55,566 bases of DNA from positions 1-55,566 of the forward strand of contig BDIU01000446.1 of NCBI GenBank assembly GCA_002118135.1. Reading direction: 5' to 3'. The notes under the pieces were generated by a model. The model was given only the letters and a program-made list of their open reading frames with translations. It did no database searches and was not told the origin of the DNA. The translations under genes and the position numbers were made by a program. Position 1 is the stretch's first letter. Each line of letters starts with the position of its first letter. This DNA is from Trebouxia sp. TZW2008 (Eukaryota > Chlorophyta > Trebouxiophyceae > Trebouxiales > Trebouxiaceae). Below are positions 1-12,200 of the stretch, in pieces.

Positions 1-269
1 CATGCTGTGCAGTCACCCACACACACTGCCAGCCATCACCGCTCTTACCAAACACACAGCACAGCTGCACAGCCATGCACAACTGCCCTGCTAGTCCACC
101 AGCATGCTGTGCAATTGAAGTGATAGCTCCTGTGTCTCACAATCACCATTTTGCAAGGCATTGCAGATTCAGACAAGTCATTAAACTCAATCAAGGCTTC
201 GGCAGCTCTAGCTAGAAGTTGAAAAAAATGCGCTTGAGACAATGTATAAGCCTGCACTTGTTGATTGGC

Positions 270-2734
270 TCAAGATCTAGAAACAAATTTAGCATGGCCA
301 GTAGAGGCCCACTTCAACTGCTTCAGTATCTTCAGCAACCTCTCACATACGCGCTTCTCTTGTGTGTTCCTTTTTGTGGCAATCAAATGCTTGAGAGCTT
401 GCTGCACATCGTCTTTTGTAAACATGGGTAGACATGTTTGGTGTGGAGGCAGGACACGCATGTCCAACCTTGACCTGTGACACAGCACACCACAACTCAA
501 TCCATAGTGTTTGAACAAATTGCCAATGAGCTTTTTATATTTATGCAAAGGCAACAAGCAGCTCCATCCTGAACGATTGGCTCGACAAGCAGCAGCAGCA
601 ATGGCCATGATACACTTTGCCGTCAAGACACACAGAACGCAATCGAGATGCGTACCCAGGGTTTGCTTCACTAATCAAGTCTGCATCCATGAGGCCCTGG
701 TGAATGTCCCACATCACCTTGTCATCACATGGATTTGTCCAGCCAAACGAGCTGCAAGTTTTGTTGCCAAATTCTCTCCTCATTGCTTCACACTCTAGTG
801 CTATTGCATCAAAAAATGTAACAGATTGACAGGTTACTCGATTGACTCTGAGCATTGCAATCATCACAACAATGCCAAACAAGCTTTGTTCTTGAACAAG
901 ATCAACCTGCATCAAATCAACACTGACTTGGATGAGGTCATTGCTTGACATGACGACGATCCTGTTACGTAAGACACAGCCAAGACAAATGATGTGCGTC
1001 AAATTTCATCCTTGCAGACCACATGAGCAATCCTTTCTGGCATGTTGACGTGTGCTGCAGTCAAACCTTGTCTGTGACAAAGCATCATGTCATGTGCTTA
1101 CCACAACACCTTGTGCAAAGACTGTGTGAAAGGCTTGAAGCAACCTCTTGGTGGTCGGCAGCTCAGCAGCAGGATGGTTCACCAGAAGTCGGCAGACCTG
1201 AGCCAGCTTCTCTGGAAGCAACCTTTCTGCAAGCAAACTCACCGCTTGCTACTGTTGTTAGCAGGAATTGCCAACACTGGCGTATTCAGCCAGTTGCTGG
1301 TGGTCATAAAACAAGGGTCATTAAGCAACCAATAGTATTGGATATTTTGCAGCAATAGCTACAGAGTTGAGTGGCAATTCCTTGTAGAGCAAGCAAGGGC
1401 TGTCAAGAGAAGCAGTATGGAATATCATGAAGCAGCAGCTACAGTGCGGTCGCATTACCTTTTAAAGCAAGCAAATGCCATAAAGAGAACAAAAGTATGG
1501 GTAATTTGAGGCAACAGCTACAGTCAAGCGGCATTACCTTGTGCAGCCAGCAAGTCAAGACGCCTTGTCACCTCTGCTGAATCGACAGCTGATGCTACAG
1601 CAGAGTTCCATTGCTCCGCATCTTTTGAGGCTGGTACGCCATCTTCACTGTGACATGTCAGCATATGCTGTAGCATGATACAATACTGAGGCATGATTTG
1701 CCAAGAGCTGCAATCTTCCATATGTGGAATGTGGACATGGTTGACTGTCATGATGTCAGGGTTCAGCGCTTGCACAACTTGGCAACTGACTCCAACAATG
1801 ACTACCTGTAGCAATAAAAAAGACAGATGCCATGCATTCTATAAAAATTGCTTGTGAAGAATTGTGCAATGCAGTAGTGACCAAACGTACTGTGTGCACG
1901 GTAGCAAAGACCAAGTGTACTATGTCGGTGATAGCAACTGCAAATGTATCAAGGCTTGCAAAGCTTCATAGTTGCGAACGCGTTGAAGATGCAACCAATG
2001 CCTTGTCTCACCTCACAGATGCTTGCATGACAAACACAGCTGTGTTACTTGAATGTTGTCAAAGTCAAGACTACCTGCTTTTTCCCCAAGCCTTGCCCCA
2101 AGCCACTGAGATATGCTAGAGTTGTTTGTGGGTCCTTGACAAACTGCTCAAAAGAGCTCAGTTCAAACACGACAGGATGCTTTGCGATGAAATCAGCAGT
2201 GTAAAATTCTGTTTCTCTGCTAGACTCATAACCTAAATAGAGTTGACTGCTTTGCCTACACATCACAACATGCATTAGCACAAGAGTGGGTGGATGACTC
2301 ATCATTGGTTGACAGTGCAGCATCACTTGTCTGTCGACTCACTGCTTGAGCTGCCGGCAGATGTGTCTTTTCGCCGTAGCAAGATCCACATCCATATCTG
2401 TCAACGTCACCACTGCAGCTTTAAGCAGTTGTCCCAATGCACAAGACAGCTTGCGGAGCAACTGCAAGCATGCTCATCTCAGATAGAGTTGCATCTGCAG
2501 GCCCCTGAGGGATATTCAGGGAATGCGAGGCCAAAGCTATCCTTTTTCGACACCCACCAAAGTCTTGCCGATGCCAGGGGCGCCGGTCAGAGCATAGCAC
2601 ACAGGAGAATCCAGGTTGTGATACGTGCTCGTGAGAACTGTTTTGAACACTGTTTCAAGCTCTGGGCGTAGAGGGAGCGTTGCTTCTCCTTTGCGCAACT
2701 GCTGCCGAACACGGGAACGGACCGGGGAACACAT
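270..2734 (-). CDS. P-loop NTPase-like protein of unknown function, multi-exon
   Basis: The exons whose phases join are 2734-2558 (ATG at 2734), 2461-2343, 2255-2075, 1805-1538 and 800-616. Coding continues in one or more exons at about 480-270 or lower whose borders I could not fix, so the 3' end is open. Exon 1 ends in a Walker A motif, GAPGIGKT, preceded by TYHNLDSPVCYALT, so ATP or GTP binding is likely. The rest has no domain I recognise. The GAPGIGKT context resembles P-loop proteins of the RHS/Crinkler type, but that is a guess. I chose the ATG at 2734 because the frame upstream holds no ATG before a stop. The first exon lies at the edge of a CpG-rich stretch that could be its promoter. 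An 80-bp-class tandem duplication covers the donor of the 1805-1538 exon. Confidence 0.6.
1365..1565. repeat. Three tandem copies of an approximately 80-bp exon-end segment
   Basis: Three related blocks contain GCAATTCCTTGTAGAGCAAG (about 1374), GCATTACCTTTTAAAGCAAG (about 1453) and GCATTACCTTGTGCAGCCAG (1531), each preceded by CAGCTACAG. The rightmost contains the donor of the exon at 1805-1538 of the minus-strand P-loop gene. The other two look like decayed copies of that exon end within the following intron. Confidence 0.55.
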
Positions 2735-3070
2735 ATGCCAGCGGAAGTCTGGCAAAGGTGCCGCGCGCTTTGTCACGTGCGACGCTAAGAGTTACGGTCA
2801 AGCAACGGCTTTGACCGGCAGCATCTAGCGCTTGTTCAATACAGCTGGTCTAGACAGATCAACGCATCAAAGGACTGACTTGGCGCACGCCCGCCTATAA
2901 AGCGTCAAGAGCGACAGTCGACCAGAATTGTCATTCGTCCTGCGCGTCCGCAGTCATGATGTCCTGCATCACCAGTTGCGTATCGGCAACGTCGCCTGAC
3001 GAACCCGCCCAAGGGCGGTGTGGCGGTGCTAGGGGCAGCTGACGAAATTTGGCCTTCTGATTCAAGGTGA
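2558..3070. promoter_or_regulatory. CpG-rich stretch, candidate promoter of the P-loop gene
   Basis: By eye, CpG dinucleotides are far denser here than in the flanking TGCA-rich sequence. It covers the first exon of the minus-strand P-loop gene and the gap up to the 3' end of the SET gene. Similar stretches lie at about 20.9-21.6, 24.0-25.1 and 31.45-32.25 kb. I see no clear TATA box. A minus-strand reading frame at 3164-2931 crosses it but has no supported splice junctions. Confidence 0.4.
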
Positions 3071-3303
3071 CGACGCCCTTTGTTGCAGAGCAGGCTCCAA
3101 CAAACTGGTGATGTCTCTCAACATCACGCACCCGTTCAAGCTGGTCATAACAGTCGACATACATGCATCACAAGTTTGCCTAATGCAGACGCTGCAGGCC
3201 TCTGCGCACAATGTATAGGCTTGCTAATACTGGCGCATGTTTGGTGGGCTGCTGCTTGCAGTAGAAATTTGCTGCCATTTGCCAACAATGAACAAAGGTG
3301 ATA

Positions 3304-6300
3304 TCACAGAGCCACCAGATCCTTGTGTTGCCTGCAATAATTTAGGCCAAGCTGGAGATGTAATGTGTATAACAGTTGCTCTCACCTGTGCTTATGCAGC
3401 AAAGTACCCTTGCACATCATGCTCCCGCATAGACACCTGGATGCATTTCACGTGTTTGCTTTGCGCTTTGATATACTATGTCAAGTATTGCACCAACATC
3501 ATGCACATGACGTCACAAACACATGGCATACAAGTGTAACACAGCTTCAATGAGCCAATGTCTGTCATTTTGATATTTTATTAGGCGCAACAGCAAAACC
3601 TGCATCAAGACATACCTGTATGCATCTGGAGACTGTCCCGCATGCTCAAACATGTAGTCATAGCTGAGTTCCTGTCCAGCTGCAATGTCTTGATTGGCAA
3701 GCAAGCCTACCCGTGTCTCCCCTGCAGGTCAACAAAACTGACACAAGCAGTCTTGCCTGTATTCATGGCTTGCGTTGCAACTGCAACGTTGCACAGGCAA
3801 CATCCCTAGAGACTGAAGGTGCAAAGTTTGTGCTGTAATGTTGCAAACAAGGTCTTGATGCCTGTGTGATACCAAAACGAAAAGTATCACACTCACAAAT
3901 GATTGCAGAGAGTTGCTTGGCAAACAAAGCAGAGAAGCTGGCGTGGGACTGTGCATGGCAGCTATCATGCAAGACGCACAAAGCTGCAACCAGCAAACAT
4001 GCTTGGGAGTGCTCACCAGTGGCAGCATCTGTCCATTTCTGCGTCACACAATTGGGAGCGCAGCTAGTGTTGATAAGACGAGCAATGTTGCTTTTGTGTC
4101 TGCCATCTAAGGTCAAGCCAGCTGCCAAGCGCATGTAATAAAAGTGTGGCTCCTCAGCCGCATGTGCAGCGTCCCAGCGATGCAGCAATTCTTCATCATC
4201 AACTACCTCGCCTACAACCCATGAGCTGTGGCGTCACCAAATGATCCAAGCTTTGCGTCGAGAAAATGCATGGCGTAATTGTGAGGCTAGTGGTGACAAG
4301 GCCAGCTCTGTTTTCAAGGCTGAGCGTGTATTATTGCTGCGCTTTGCGTCAAGCTGCAGGGACAGCTAGCAGTGCATACACTTCATCTGAAAGCGGAGTA
4401 GAACTGCTTTTCCCATAAGAGAATTTCCCCCTGAGGAGGGGTGCAGTGGCACAGTCAATTACCAAAATTACTCCACTACAAATTGCTGCGTAAGGCAAGA
4501 TTGTCCAGCAGCTGCAGCTGCATGCATGACTGTCCTACATAGCAGACCACGAGTCGCAAAGCTCACCTACATATTCACAAACAAAGCTGCCGTCCTTGAT
4601 GAATTGGGCACTCTTGACGCCCCAGCCCCTGTTGCTAGTCAAAAAGGGTTCCACATGAGGCGATAGTAGCTCTTCAAATTGCCTGCACTTTGAGCAATAC
4701 CACGTCAATTTTGCATGAAAGCGGAACATCAATGCAACACAAGGCTTGTCCTTTGGCTGAGAGGCTGCCACTGAATAGTACTTGATACTTGAGTGTGACT
4801 GTGAGAATGCATACCAGCACAAATGCTATTGATCCCCCACTGCTACCATGCGCGATGGGCTTTGCATGACCTTAGCTTGACAGCAGCACAGAAATGCTGG
4901 GCTGACAGCTTGCATAGCAAGTCATCTGCCACATGCATGACCAGCATAAAGCAAAGGCAGATCCAATGTATACAAAGTCAAGTTAGCGGTCGTGAAGAAA
5001 CAGAAGCGGATGTGAATGTCTCTAGCCAATCCAATCAAGTAATGATGATGTGCCAAACGGTGTCATTAGCTTTCTGCCATCATGCTCCAGTGCTACACTG
5101 CATTGCGTTGATGACAGCATCCAGCAAGCGATACCATGTAGCAACAAACATGTTGCAAAATACAAGCGAGCAAACATGTTGGAGCAAGCAGGATCTATGC
5201 AGATAGCTGCACAACAGATGACAGGCTTGTTGGACGCAGGTGAGTTCACACTCAGCGCTACGCTGGATGATCTTTGCAGGGAGGGTACAACACACTCTGA
5301 ACACTTTATGTGGCTGTGATTGCATTGATGCTGCACGCAATATCAGAGGTCATTTGTTGACCAATGAACCGTCATTGTTGCCTACCCCCAATACTCCCAG
5401 AGCACAACAGATGACTCTTTTCTGTGCACTACATAGAGCAACAGAGCAAGCAGACAGCACTGCACTTGCCTGTTGGTACAGCTTGTTCCGCATGGGCAGG
5501 TTGCAGGGTCACACAACACAAGCGTATGTCTGTTCAGGCAGTTGTCGCCACAAGCTGCCTGCTGTGCTTGGGGCCAGACCATACCCAAAGATGCAACCAG
5601 ACTGCTCCCTGAGAAATCACTACCATCCAGATCCCCCACGTCCAATGACTCCAAAAGATGCTGCACATTTTGCATAGCTCTGTCTGCATCACTGCTGTTA
5701 CTTCTGTGGAGAGAAAAAGGCTCTGCGTTTTGTTCATGCTGCATACTTTCGGCCGGTGTTGGCTTGCTGATTGAGTCAGCAATAGCAGCTGATGGCACTG
5801 CCAAAGCAGCTGCAGATGTTGTTGGCTGCTGGAATCCATGACGAGTTTGACGCCGCCTTGTGCGATCGGCATCGCTGGCCAGCAGGGGCTGCACGCTTGC
5901 ACACATAGGCTTACAGGTACAGACACGCGATTCAGTCCTTAACCGCAAGGAACGATGCCTACTGGCGGCTTTGGTGTATACATTCCTCAGGATGTGCTGG
6001 TACTGAGGGGGCCTGTCCTTGGCACTGGCACTGATTGCTGCTGCTGCAAACAAGGCTTGCGGGATGGTGGCATGGGTGGCTGGCTGACCAGAGCTGCTAG
6101 CGCAGCCTTGTCTTTCCTGCAAAACCAGTCTTCAGGTCAGCATTTTGTATATTGATCAGATCTAGGTGGTTGACGCAGCTGACAGATGACATGAATGCTC
6201 TGCATTTATGCTTGTCAGATTCTTTCCTTCAGGAACAAAGAGCGTCCCCATGCTCAGCAGAACAAGCCCTGAATGCATGGTGCTGGGCTTGAGCTGCAAG

Positions 6301-7835
6301 CATTATTCTAGAAACAGTGTTGTGGCAAACAGCGGCACTTTACCGTTTTCAGCCAAATTGGTAGACCTGGTGTTGGGCCAGCAACATGCAACTATCACAT
6401 GCACAGCACATTGCCACAAATTTGTGCCTGGATACATGCAAATGACAGTTTTGTGTGAGTCGACCAGTTCAGCAGGTCGCCACAATGCAATGGCATATTA
6501 CATATTAGCGAGGCATTTGCATGCAAGGTATGACCACTCCACGCTTGGCGACTTGAATGGTATATACAGTGAAGTGGCATACACAGGTGTGACTTGTACC
6601 TGCATAGCAGCTGTGGGAGGTCTTGAAAATACTGCAGCTGTGGGAGGCCGTGCAATTACTGCAGCTGTGGGAGGCCGTGCAACCACTGCAGCTGTGGGAG
6701 GCCTTGCAACTACTGCAGCTGTGGGACGCCTTGCAAATACTGCAGCTGTGAGAGGCCGTGCAACCACTGCAGCTGTGGAAGGCTGTGGTACAGGCGCTTG
6801 CTTGTCTGCCACATCTCCAAGTGCATGATCTTGTTGTGATGTTATGCAACCACTCTGACCCAAAGCCTACAAGCAGCCAAATTCAGGAGGGGCATAGCGA
6901 GAAGCAAATGGAGCTGTTGGTGTATGCTGTGTTTAGAATCTGGCAAATGCATTGACTGCCAAATGCAATGACGCTGTATGTGAGCACTTGCTGTAGGCAA
7001 AATTGCCGCTTTGATCGCACTTTGCTGTATAGTCTAGTGGTGGATGAATGGCATACAGCACACACATCAATATATCGGGGCAGAAGATCCGGGCAAGTGT
7101 GCAAGAGACATGTAGAATGCTATGTGAACAGGCATGGCAGGCAAGGCATAGCTCAGGACAGCAAGCATTACTGCATGACATACCGCAACAGCGTTTGGGA
7201 CAGAGCATGAGCGGGAAAGTTGAGCGCTAAGCTTTCTGATGTCAAACTGCCGCTTGCTGACTTTCTTGACAAATGCTGCCATGCGCCTGGCCTGAATCTG
7301 GTGTCTGTCAGAGCCAAGATAGTGCAGTGCTTGCTTGAGCAGTTCAGCCATCAGAATCATAAGCTGCTGTATGTAGTGTGTATGCCGTATGCTGCGTGGA
7401 GCTGGACTGTTGCATGTTGCACTGCACATCCTGACCAGCGTCTGCATTGCAGCACATGAAGTGACAATTGTTGTATTACAATGCAGGTCATGCAATGCCT
7501 TCAACATCATAATGAAAGACAGAAGCAGGCGTGCAGAAGTCAATTTGAAGGACTGCCTGTGTGCTTCACTGCTGACCATCTTGCATTCATGTACAGCAGC
7601 ATTGCAATGCTTCATTCACGATAGGTCACAATAGATTGTGATCAACCAAAGTCACCACACACAATAGTCTGCAGAGCTGTGACTGGGACAGCTGTCATAC
7701 CTTGACTGCCCGAAGTTGCCGACGACCATGGCAGTATGCTCGAGACCTGTGCTGATTGCTTTGAGCCTGCTTTTGCGCAGCTGCCATTTGTGATTTGACA
7801 GCGCCACTCACCACGGTGGCAATATGCCCGGTATG
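3304..7835 (-). CDS. SET-domain histone-lysine methyltransferase (AWS-SET-post-SET, SETD2/ASH1-like)
   Basis: The exons are 7835-7701, 7366-7184, 6854-6600, 6116-5470, 4682-4567, 4211-4017, 3721-3616, 3436-3386 and 3331-3304 (stop TGA), and every junction agrees in phase. The AWS Cys cluster CGDNCLNR...CDPATCPCGTSCTNR ends exon 6116-5470. The SET core follows: RGWGVKS and EYVGE, then ARLINTSCAPNCVTQKW, then RVGLLANQDI and ELSYDYMF. Post-SET is CLCGSMMC. NTSC for the usual NHSC is a conservative variant of the S-adenosylmethionine-binding loop. In the SETD2, ASH1 and NSD families this architecture methylates H3K36 in the nucleus; the subclass here is inferred from AWS plus post-SET. The N-terminal part is basic and Ala/Pro-rich, with a nine-residue coding repeat. 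More 5' exons probably lie at about 7.95-8.5 kb. The intron after 5470 has a GC donor. Confidence 0.9.
6607..6795 (-). repeat. 27-bp coding minisatellite, seven copies
   Basis: Seven 27-bp units start at 6607, 6634, 6661, 6688, 6715, 6742 and 6769, each beginning GCAGCTGTG on the plus strand. They lie in exon 6854-6600 of the SET gene and encode nine-residue units of the type TAAVVARPP on the minus strand. The unit length keeps the frame open, so copy-number change would alter only the length of the linker. Confidence 0.8.
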
Positions 7836-7949
7836 CTAACCCCAAAATGCACGAAACTGCAGAAGTAAAAGCACCTCTCAGCATGTCCAATATCTCATCA
7901 TGATGACTACAGGTGCAGCCTGATTAAGGGCTGAAGCAGAAGACACCAA

Positions 7950-8530
7950 TCCCGATGCAGACATGACAAGTACTGCCACAATTGATTTCTTCTGAAGACT
8001 TGACGCTGCGTTTAACGTTTGGCCAGGATGCTGTGAGGCAACAAGGATGGATTGTGACCTGTGAATCTTGGTTGGAGATAGCACGAGGCTGTCACAGGTG
8101 CTGTTTTGGTCCGCAAGCTGGAGGGATACAACAAGTTCAAGAGCTGCTGCGAGGTGTCTTAGCTGTTGCTGCAGAAGCACTCAGCATACCTGCAGCGACA
8201 AGAGGCTGTGGGCATCCAGCTCAACGACGCTAGCTGACAAGGCTGCATCTCATCTAGACCTGCTACCTGCCTTGCGGGCTCAAGGTAGCCTATGCCGAAA
8301 GAGGCTCTGATCACCACAACAGATGGTCTCTCACTAGAGTGTTTGTGCTTGCACTAGTGGGAGCAAAACCGACGACAGCGTCGGGCAGCAAGTTTTGGAA
8401 GTGAGCGGCTGCAGACGTTTCCCATCCGCAAGCGCGCTGACTTTGCGCTGTGTCGATGCAACTAAGCGGTCAACGTCACTGCAGCTTCCAATTCTCACGG
8501 CAACCTGGGTGCAGGCAACAAAAAACAAAT
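7950..8530 (-). other. Probable 5' part of the SET gene: candidate first exons and promoter
   Basis: A minus-strand segment at about 8168-7944 follows an acceptor (CAACAG) and reads LRHLAAALELVVSLQLADQ. A donor in matching phase (TTG|GTGTCT) could join it to the exon at 7835. A second open segment at 8505-8334 lies in a locally CpG-rich patch (about 8380-8520) that might be the transcription start. Neither join is certain, and I see no better start codon. Confidence 0.3.
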
Positions 8531-9298
8531 GGCTTCCAACGTGCGAGGCTTGGAAGACTTGTTGAATTCATGTGCGCCAGCTGCTGTTGGTTGCATCGCT
8601 TGGTTGCATTGGTTGTGGCAGAACCAAACGCAACCAAGAAACCCCAAGGGCAGAACCTGACCCTAGCGGCAGAACATCCCTGCCTGGTGGGATTGGAGAG
8701 TGGTGTCAATCACGACAATCGTTTTCGACTCATAGATTCACGATTGTGGTGATGCTGCTTTGCACAGCTGTCGCAAGCTCTGCTGTTTTGCAACTCATGA
8801 GTTGTATCATAATCATGCTGGATTGCTGCATTCCAAATGTGACAAGTACGATATTTACAAGCTATCAATGCTGGTACTGCTGGATCGCCTCTGCTCAAAT
8901 ACATGCTGTCAACTGCCGTGCGACCACTGCATGTCTGTGTTGCAACATGTGGGCGGTTGACCTACAGGCATGGCATGCTTCAGGGCAGACATGGCAAATA
9001 GCAAGGCAGGGATGTTTGCAGTGAAGCTGTGCCAGGCATTGTCTATGCTGCCACAAGTCTTAGAGCCTTACAAACATACATCCCTGCAGCGTCAGGACAT
9101 CCCTGCAAATATAACACATCCCTGCAATGCCAACAGCTAGTGATAAACTGGTGAGCGTGATAGTCAAGCCAAACAAAACTTGGCAGCGCTATTGCAACAG
9201 CTGACAAAGTTGGCTTGCCCTCGTTGTACAGCAAGCAAATAGATAGGAAAGCACGCAATGATCAAAAGTTGTCATTGCAGAGGGCAACATTTCTTTGG

Positions 9299-12200
9299 CT
9301 ACACTATGCTTGACAGCAGGAGATCGCTTAGCAACTGAAGCCTGTAGTGCGCAATGTTTTGCATGGAAATTTTCGGTTTCTTGACTCCTTCGACAAGCTG
9401 CTCCACCTGATGCAGTGCACAGATGGTTTGAACTGGCATGGGCTGCGTCTTGACTGCTTCAAAGTCATGGTGCCTGTCATCAAAAAAATTGAATCAACGC
9501 AGTCTGTATCAGCAAGATTTGCTTAGATCAAATTTGCTTTTTAGTGTTGTTGGCGTTTTGGCAAGTGACAGCAAAAAATCATATGACTCACCGTTCTACC
9601 CAGTCAGCCACTGGGTATTTCTGTACGCACTCTCGATCTTTTGATTTGACACCCTGCCAGTCAGCTCCAACAAACTTCCTGATGCGCTGTGCCAACTCTC
9701 GACAATGCTCCTGTAAATTCAAAATCAAGATAAGGTGAGTCAGCACATAACCCATGCTGGTCATCACTTTGCTTGCATTTGCCTGGCTGATAAAATGCAT
9801 CCAGATTGGCAGAGGACTCAGCTACACAGACCTTCCTTGCTCAATTCGATGCAAGCAAATTGTCATCAAATTGAGTCAAACATCTGGTAAGGGTCAGGAT
9901 GACTATGTACTTGTGTATGCGCTGCACAAGAGCAACAATTGCTGGCAAACAGCTTACATTGTGAAAGTCAACCCATTCTATGCTCTTCAGCTGGTTGACA
10001 ACAGCGAACATCCAGTGTTGGCTGCCCCTCACAGGGATGACCAAAAACTTGTGTTTCGAAAGTTTTTGGCTGTTTCCCATGGTGTTATACACCCCTGCTT
10101 TGTAGTTATGCATAGCCTGAGTGTAGTCACATGGGTCCCTGCAACAAGTTTGGCTCAACACCAGGCAACATTTGCATTTAAGGTTGTGACTGCGTCCACT
10201 ATAAGCTTGCATTGATTGCATACAGTTAGCATACAAGCAATGCCAATCTCACAAAACTGCGATGCTGATCTCTGCATAACAAGGGACAGGAGCTTGAACA
10301 TGGTTCAATTCCTTGTGTATGATGGTAGTGTTGTACAAAGTTGCTCAGACAATACCTTGAAAGAAACTCAGAGAAAGCAGGACTGAAGATGAAGAGTGAG
10401 TCGTGGACCTGTCCTCGTTGACGAAGGTCCCGTGCCTGCAGAACAAGATACACGATTCATGTGCCTGGCACCTATTGTGAACGTAGGACAGCATGATTAA
10501 GACAAAAATCTGAGGTTTCGTTATTGCTTGTGCCTTGCAACATGCAAATCTGATGTTGCTTGCTTAAGAAGTGATGTCCAAATAATGCAATGCTGACTTC
10601 ATAAGGGTGTATATGTCTATACGCCCACACACTTGGCATACTGAATAACATTGAAGCACAAGACAGTCACACCTGCAATAGGTACAGCCAGGACATGACT
10701 GCCTTCTCACAGAAGCTGTGCCCCCTCCAAATCTGCTCCAAATCACTCCGTTTCCATTTCCAAACATTTTCCTCAGGACCAACACTTGTCAAACCCTTCT
10801 TAAGATTGGCCGCACCGCGGAGAATCACCTCAGGAAGCAAGCTGTTAAGCTCAGCACGAGCTTCAGGGGATAAGCCGCTCCTGATAGCGCTGATGAAATT
10901 TAGCACCTTTGATATGGTTTTAGTGCACTCTGGCTTCTGTAGCACACAATAATTTGTTAAAATGCTACTGTCATCATGCAAGCAGCCACTCCACTGCAGA
11001 ATGAAGCAATGTTGAGAGTGGCACCATTTTCCAGTCAGAACAGCAACAAGCATTGGTCTCTAACAAAATTGGAAAAATTAGAAGAGTTGCTCTTTACAAA
11101 GATAAAATGCCGGGCAGAGGAATGGTAAACAAGCCACTGCAAAAATCAAAAGGTTACTCAGCAGTAAATCATCTCGCTCAAGAGCTCAAGTACACATTCT
11201 GCGTGACTCGACATATGAATGGTTGGCAATTGACCTTTTCAGGCAACCGTTTCAGCTGCTCCAACGCTAGCGTCACAGAGATTCTTGAGCAGGCCTGCAT
11301 CTCCGGCTCATTGACCGGTGCTACGCTCATAGGTGCAACGTTCCCTGCACCCTCTTGATCTTCTTCTTCTTCGTTGTCCTCTTCATTTTCACTGTACTCT
11401 TCCTCTTCCATTCCATTATCTTGAGGCTGGTCACCGTTGAGGTCCTGCTGAGGAGGTAGTGCCTCATCCTGGGGGCATCACTACTATACATCAAGCTGTG
11501 CCAAGAGTTGGCATGCTGTTCACAATTCATGCCTTCCAAAGCCGCTATTTGTCATCACTTGTGCTGACAGTGACAAGCAAGTTGCACATCATCAAGGCAG
11601 ACAGTGACATGAAACATACATGCCCATGATATATTGGCTTTGGGACTCTGTCCCTCGCCATGGCTGAGGCATGCTGTTAAGGCAATGGCAGATGAGTAAG
11701 CATTGCAGCACATGCATACACATGTTTGTTGCAGTCATGGCATGCAAATGCAGGCATCCCCAGTGACTGCTTGCTTTTGCTGTCCGCGCTGCAGCCTTGC
11801 ACGCAGGAAGGGGCTCAATTAGTCAGCTTCCTATCTTGTGTGCTAGTGGCAAATTGCATCTATAGTCATTGTGACCATCTGCTGCATCAATGAAAGAGTA
11901 CAGCTCATGCTGTAGAGGGGTACACAGTGTAGTAGAGCGCCAGGACATGAGTGCAAAGACCGTATCATGACAAGACTACCCACGCAGACCAGGTATTGAT
12001 GGAGCCAAGTGAGTCCGCTAGAAGGTTTCGTGCTTGTTGCAGCATGAACGCTTCATGGGAGTTCTGCATCTAGAGTCACCTCTCTGCATTGAGGGAAGGG
12101 GGTGTCCACTGCAGGGTCTTGAAACTCCTCCTCCTCATCATCATCAGCTTGCCCTGGAGGGGCCATGTTCCCATCAGAGCCTGGTGCTTCTTGGCTCTGT

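Noticed and set aside
6208..6828. 206-codon plus-strand frame over the 27-bp repeat
   Set aside because: The minus-strand exon 6854-6600 fits the SET gene in phase on both sides; the plus frame has no splice or family support.
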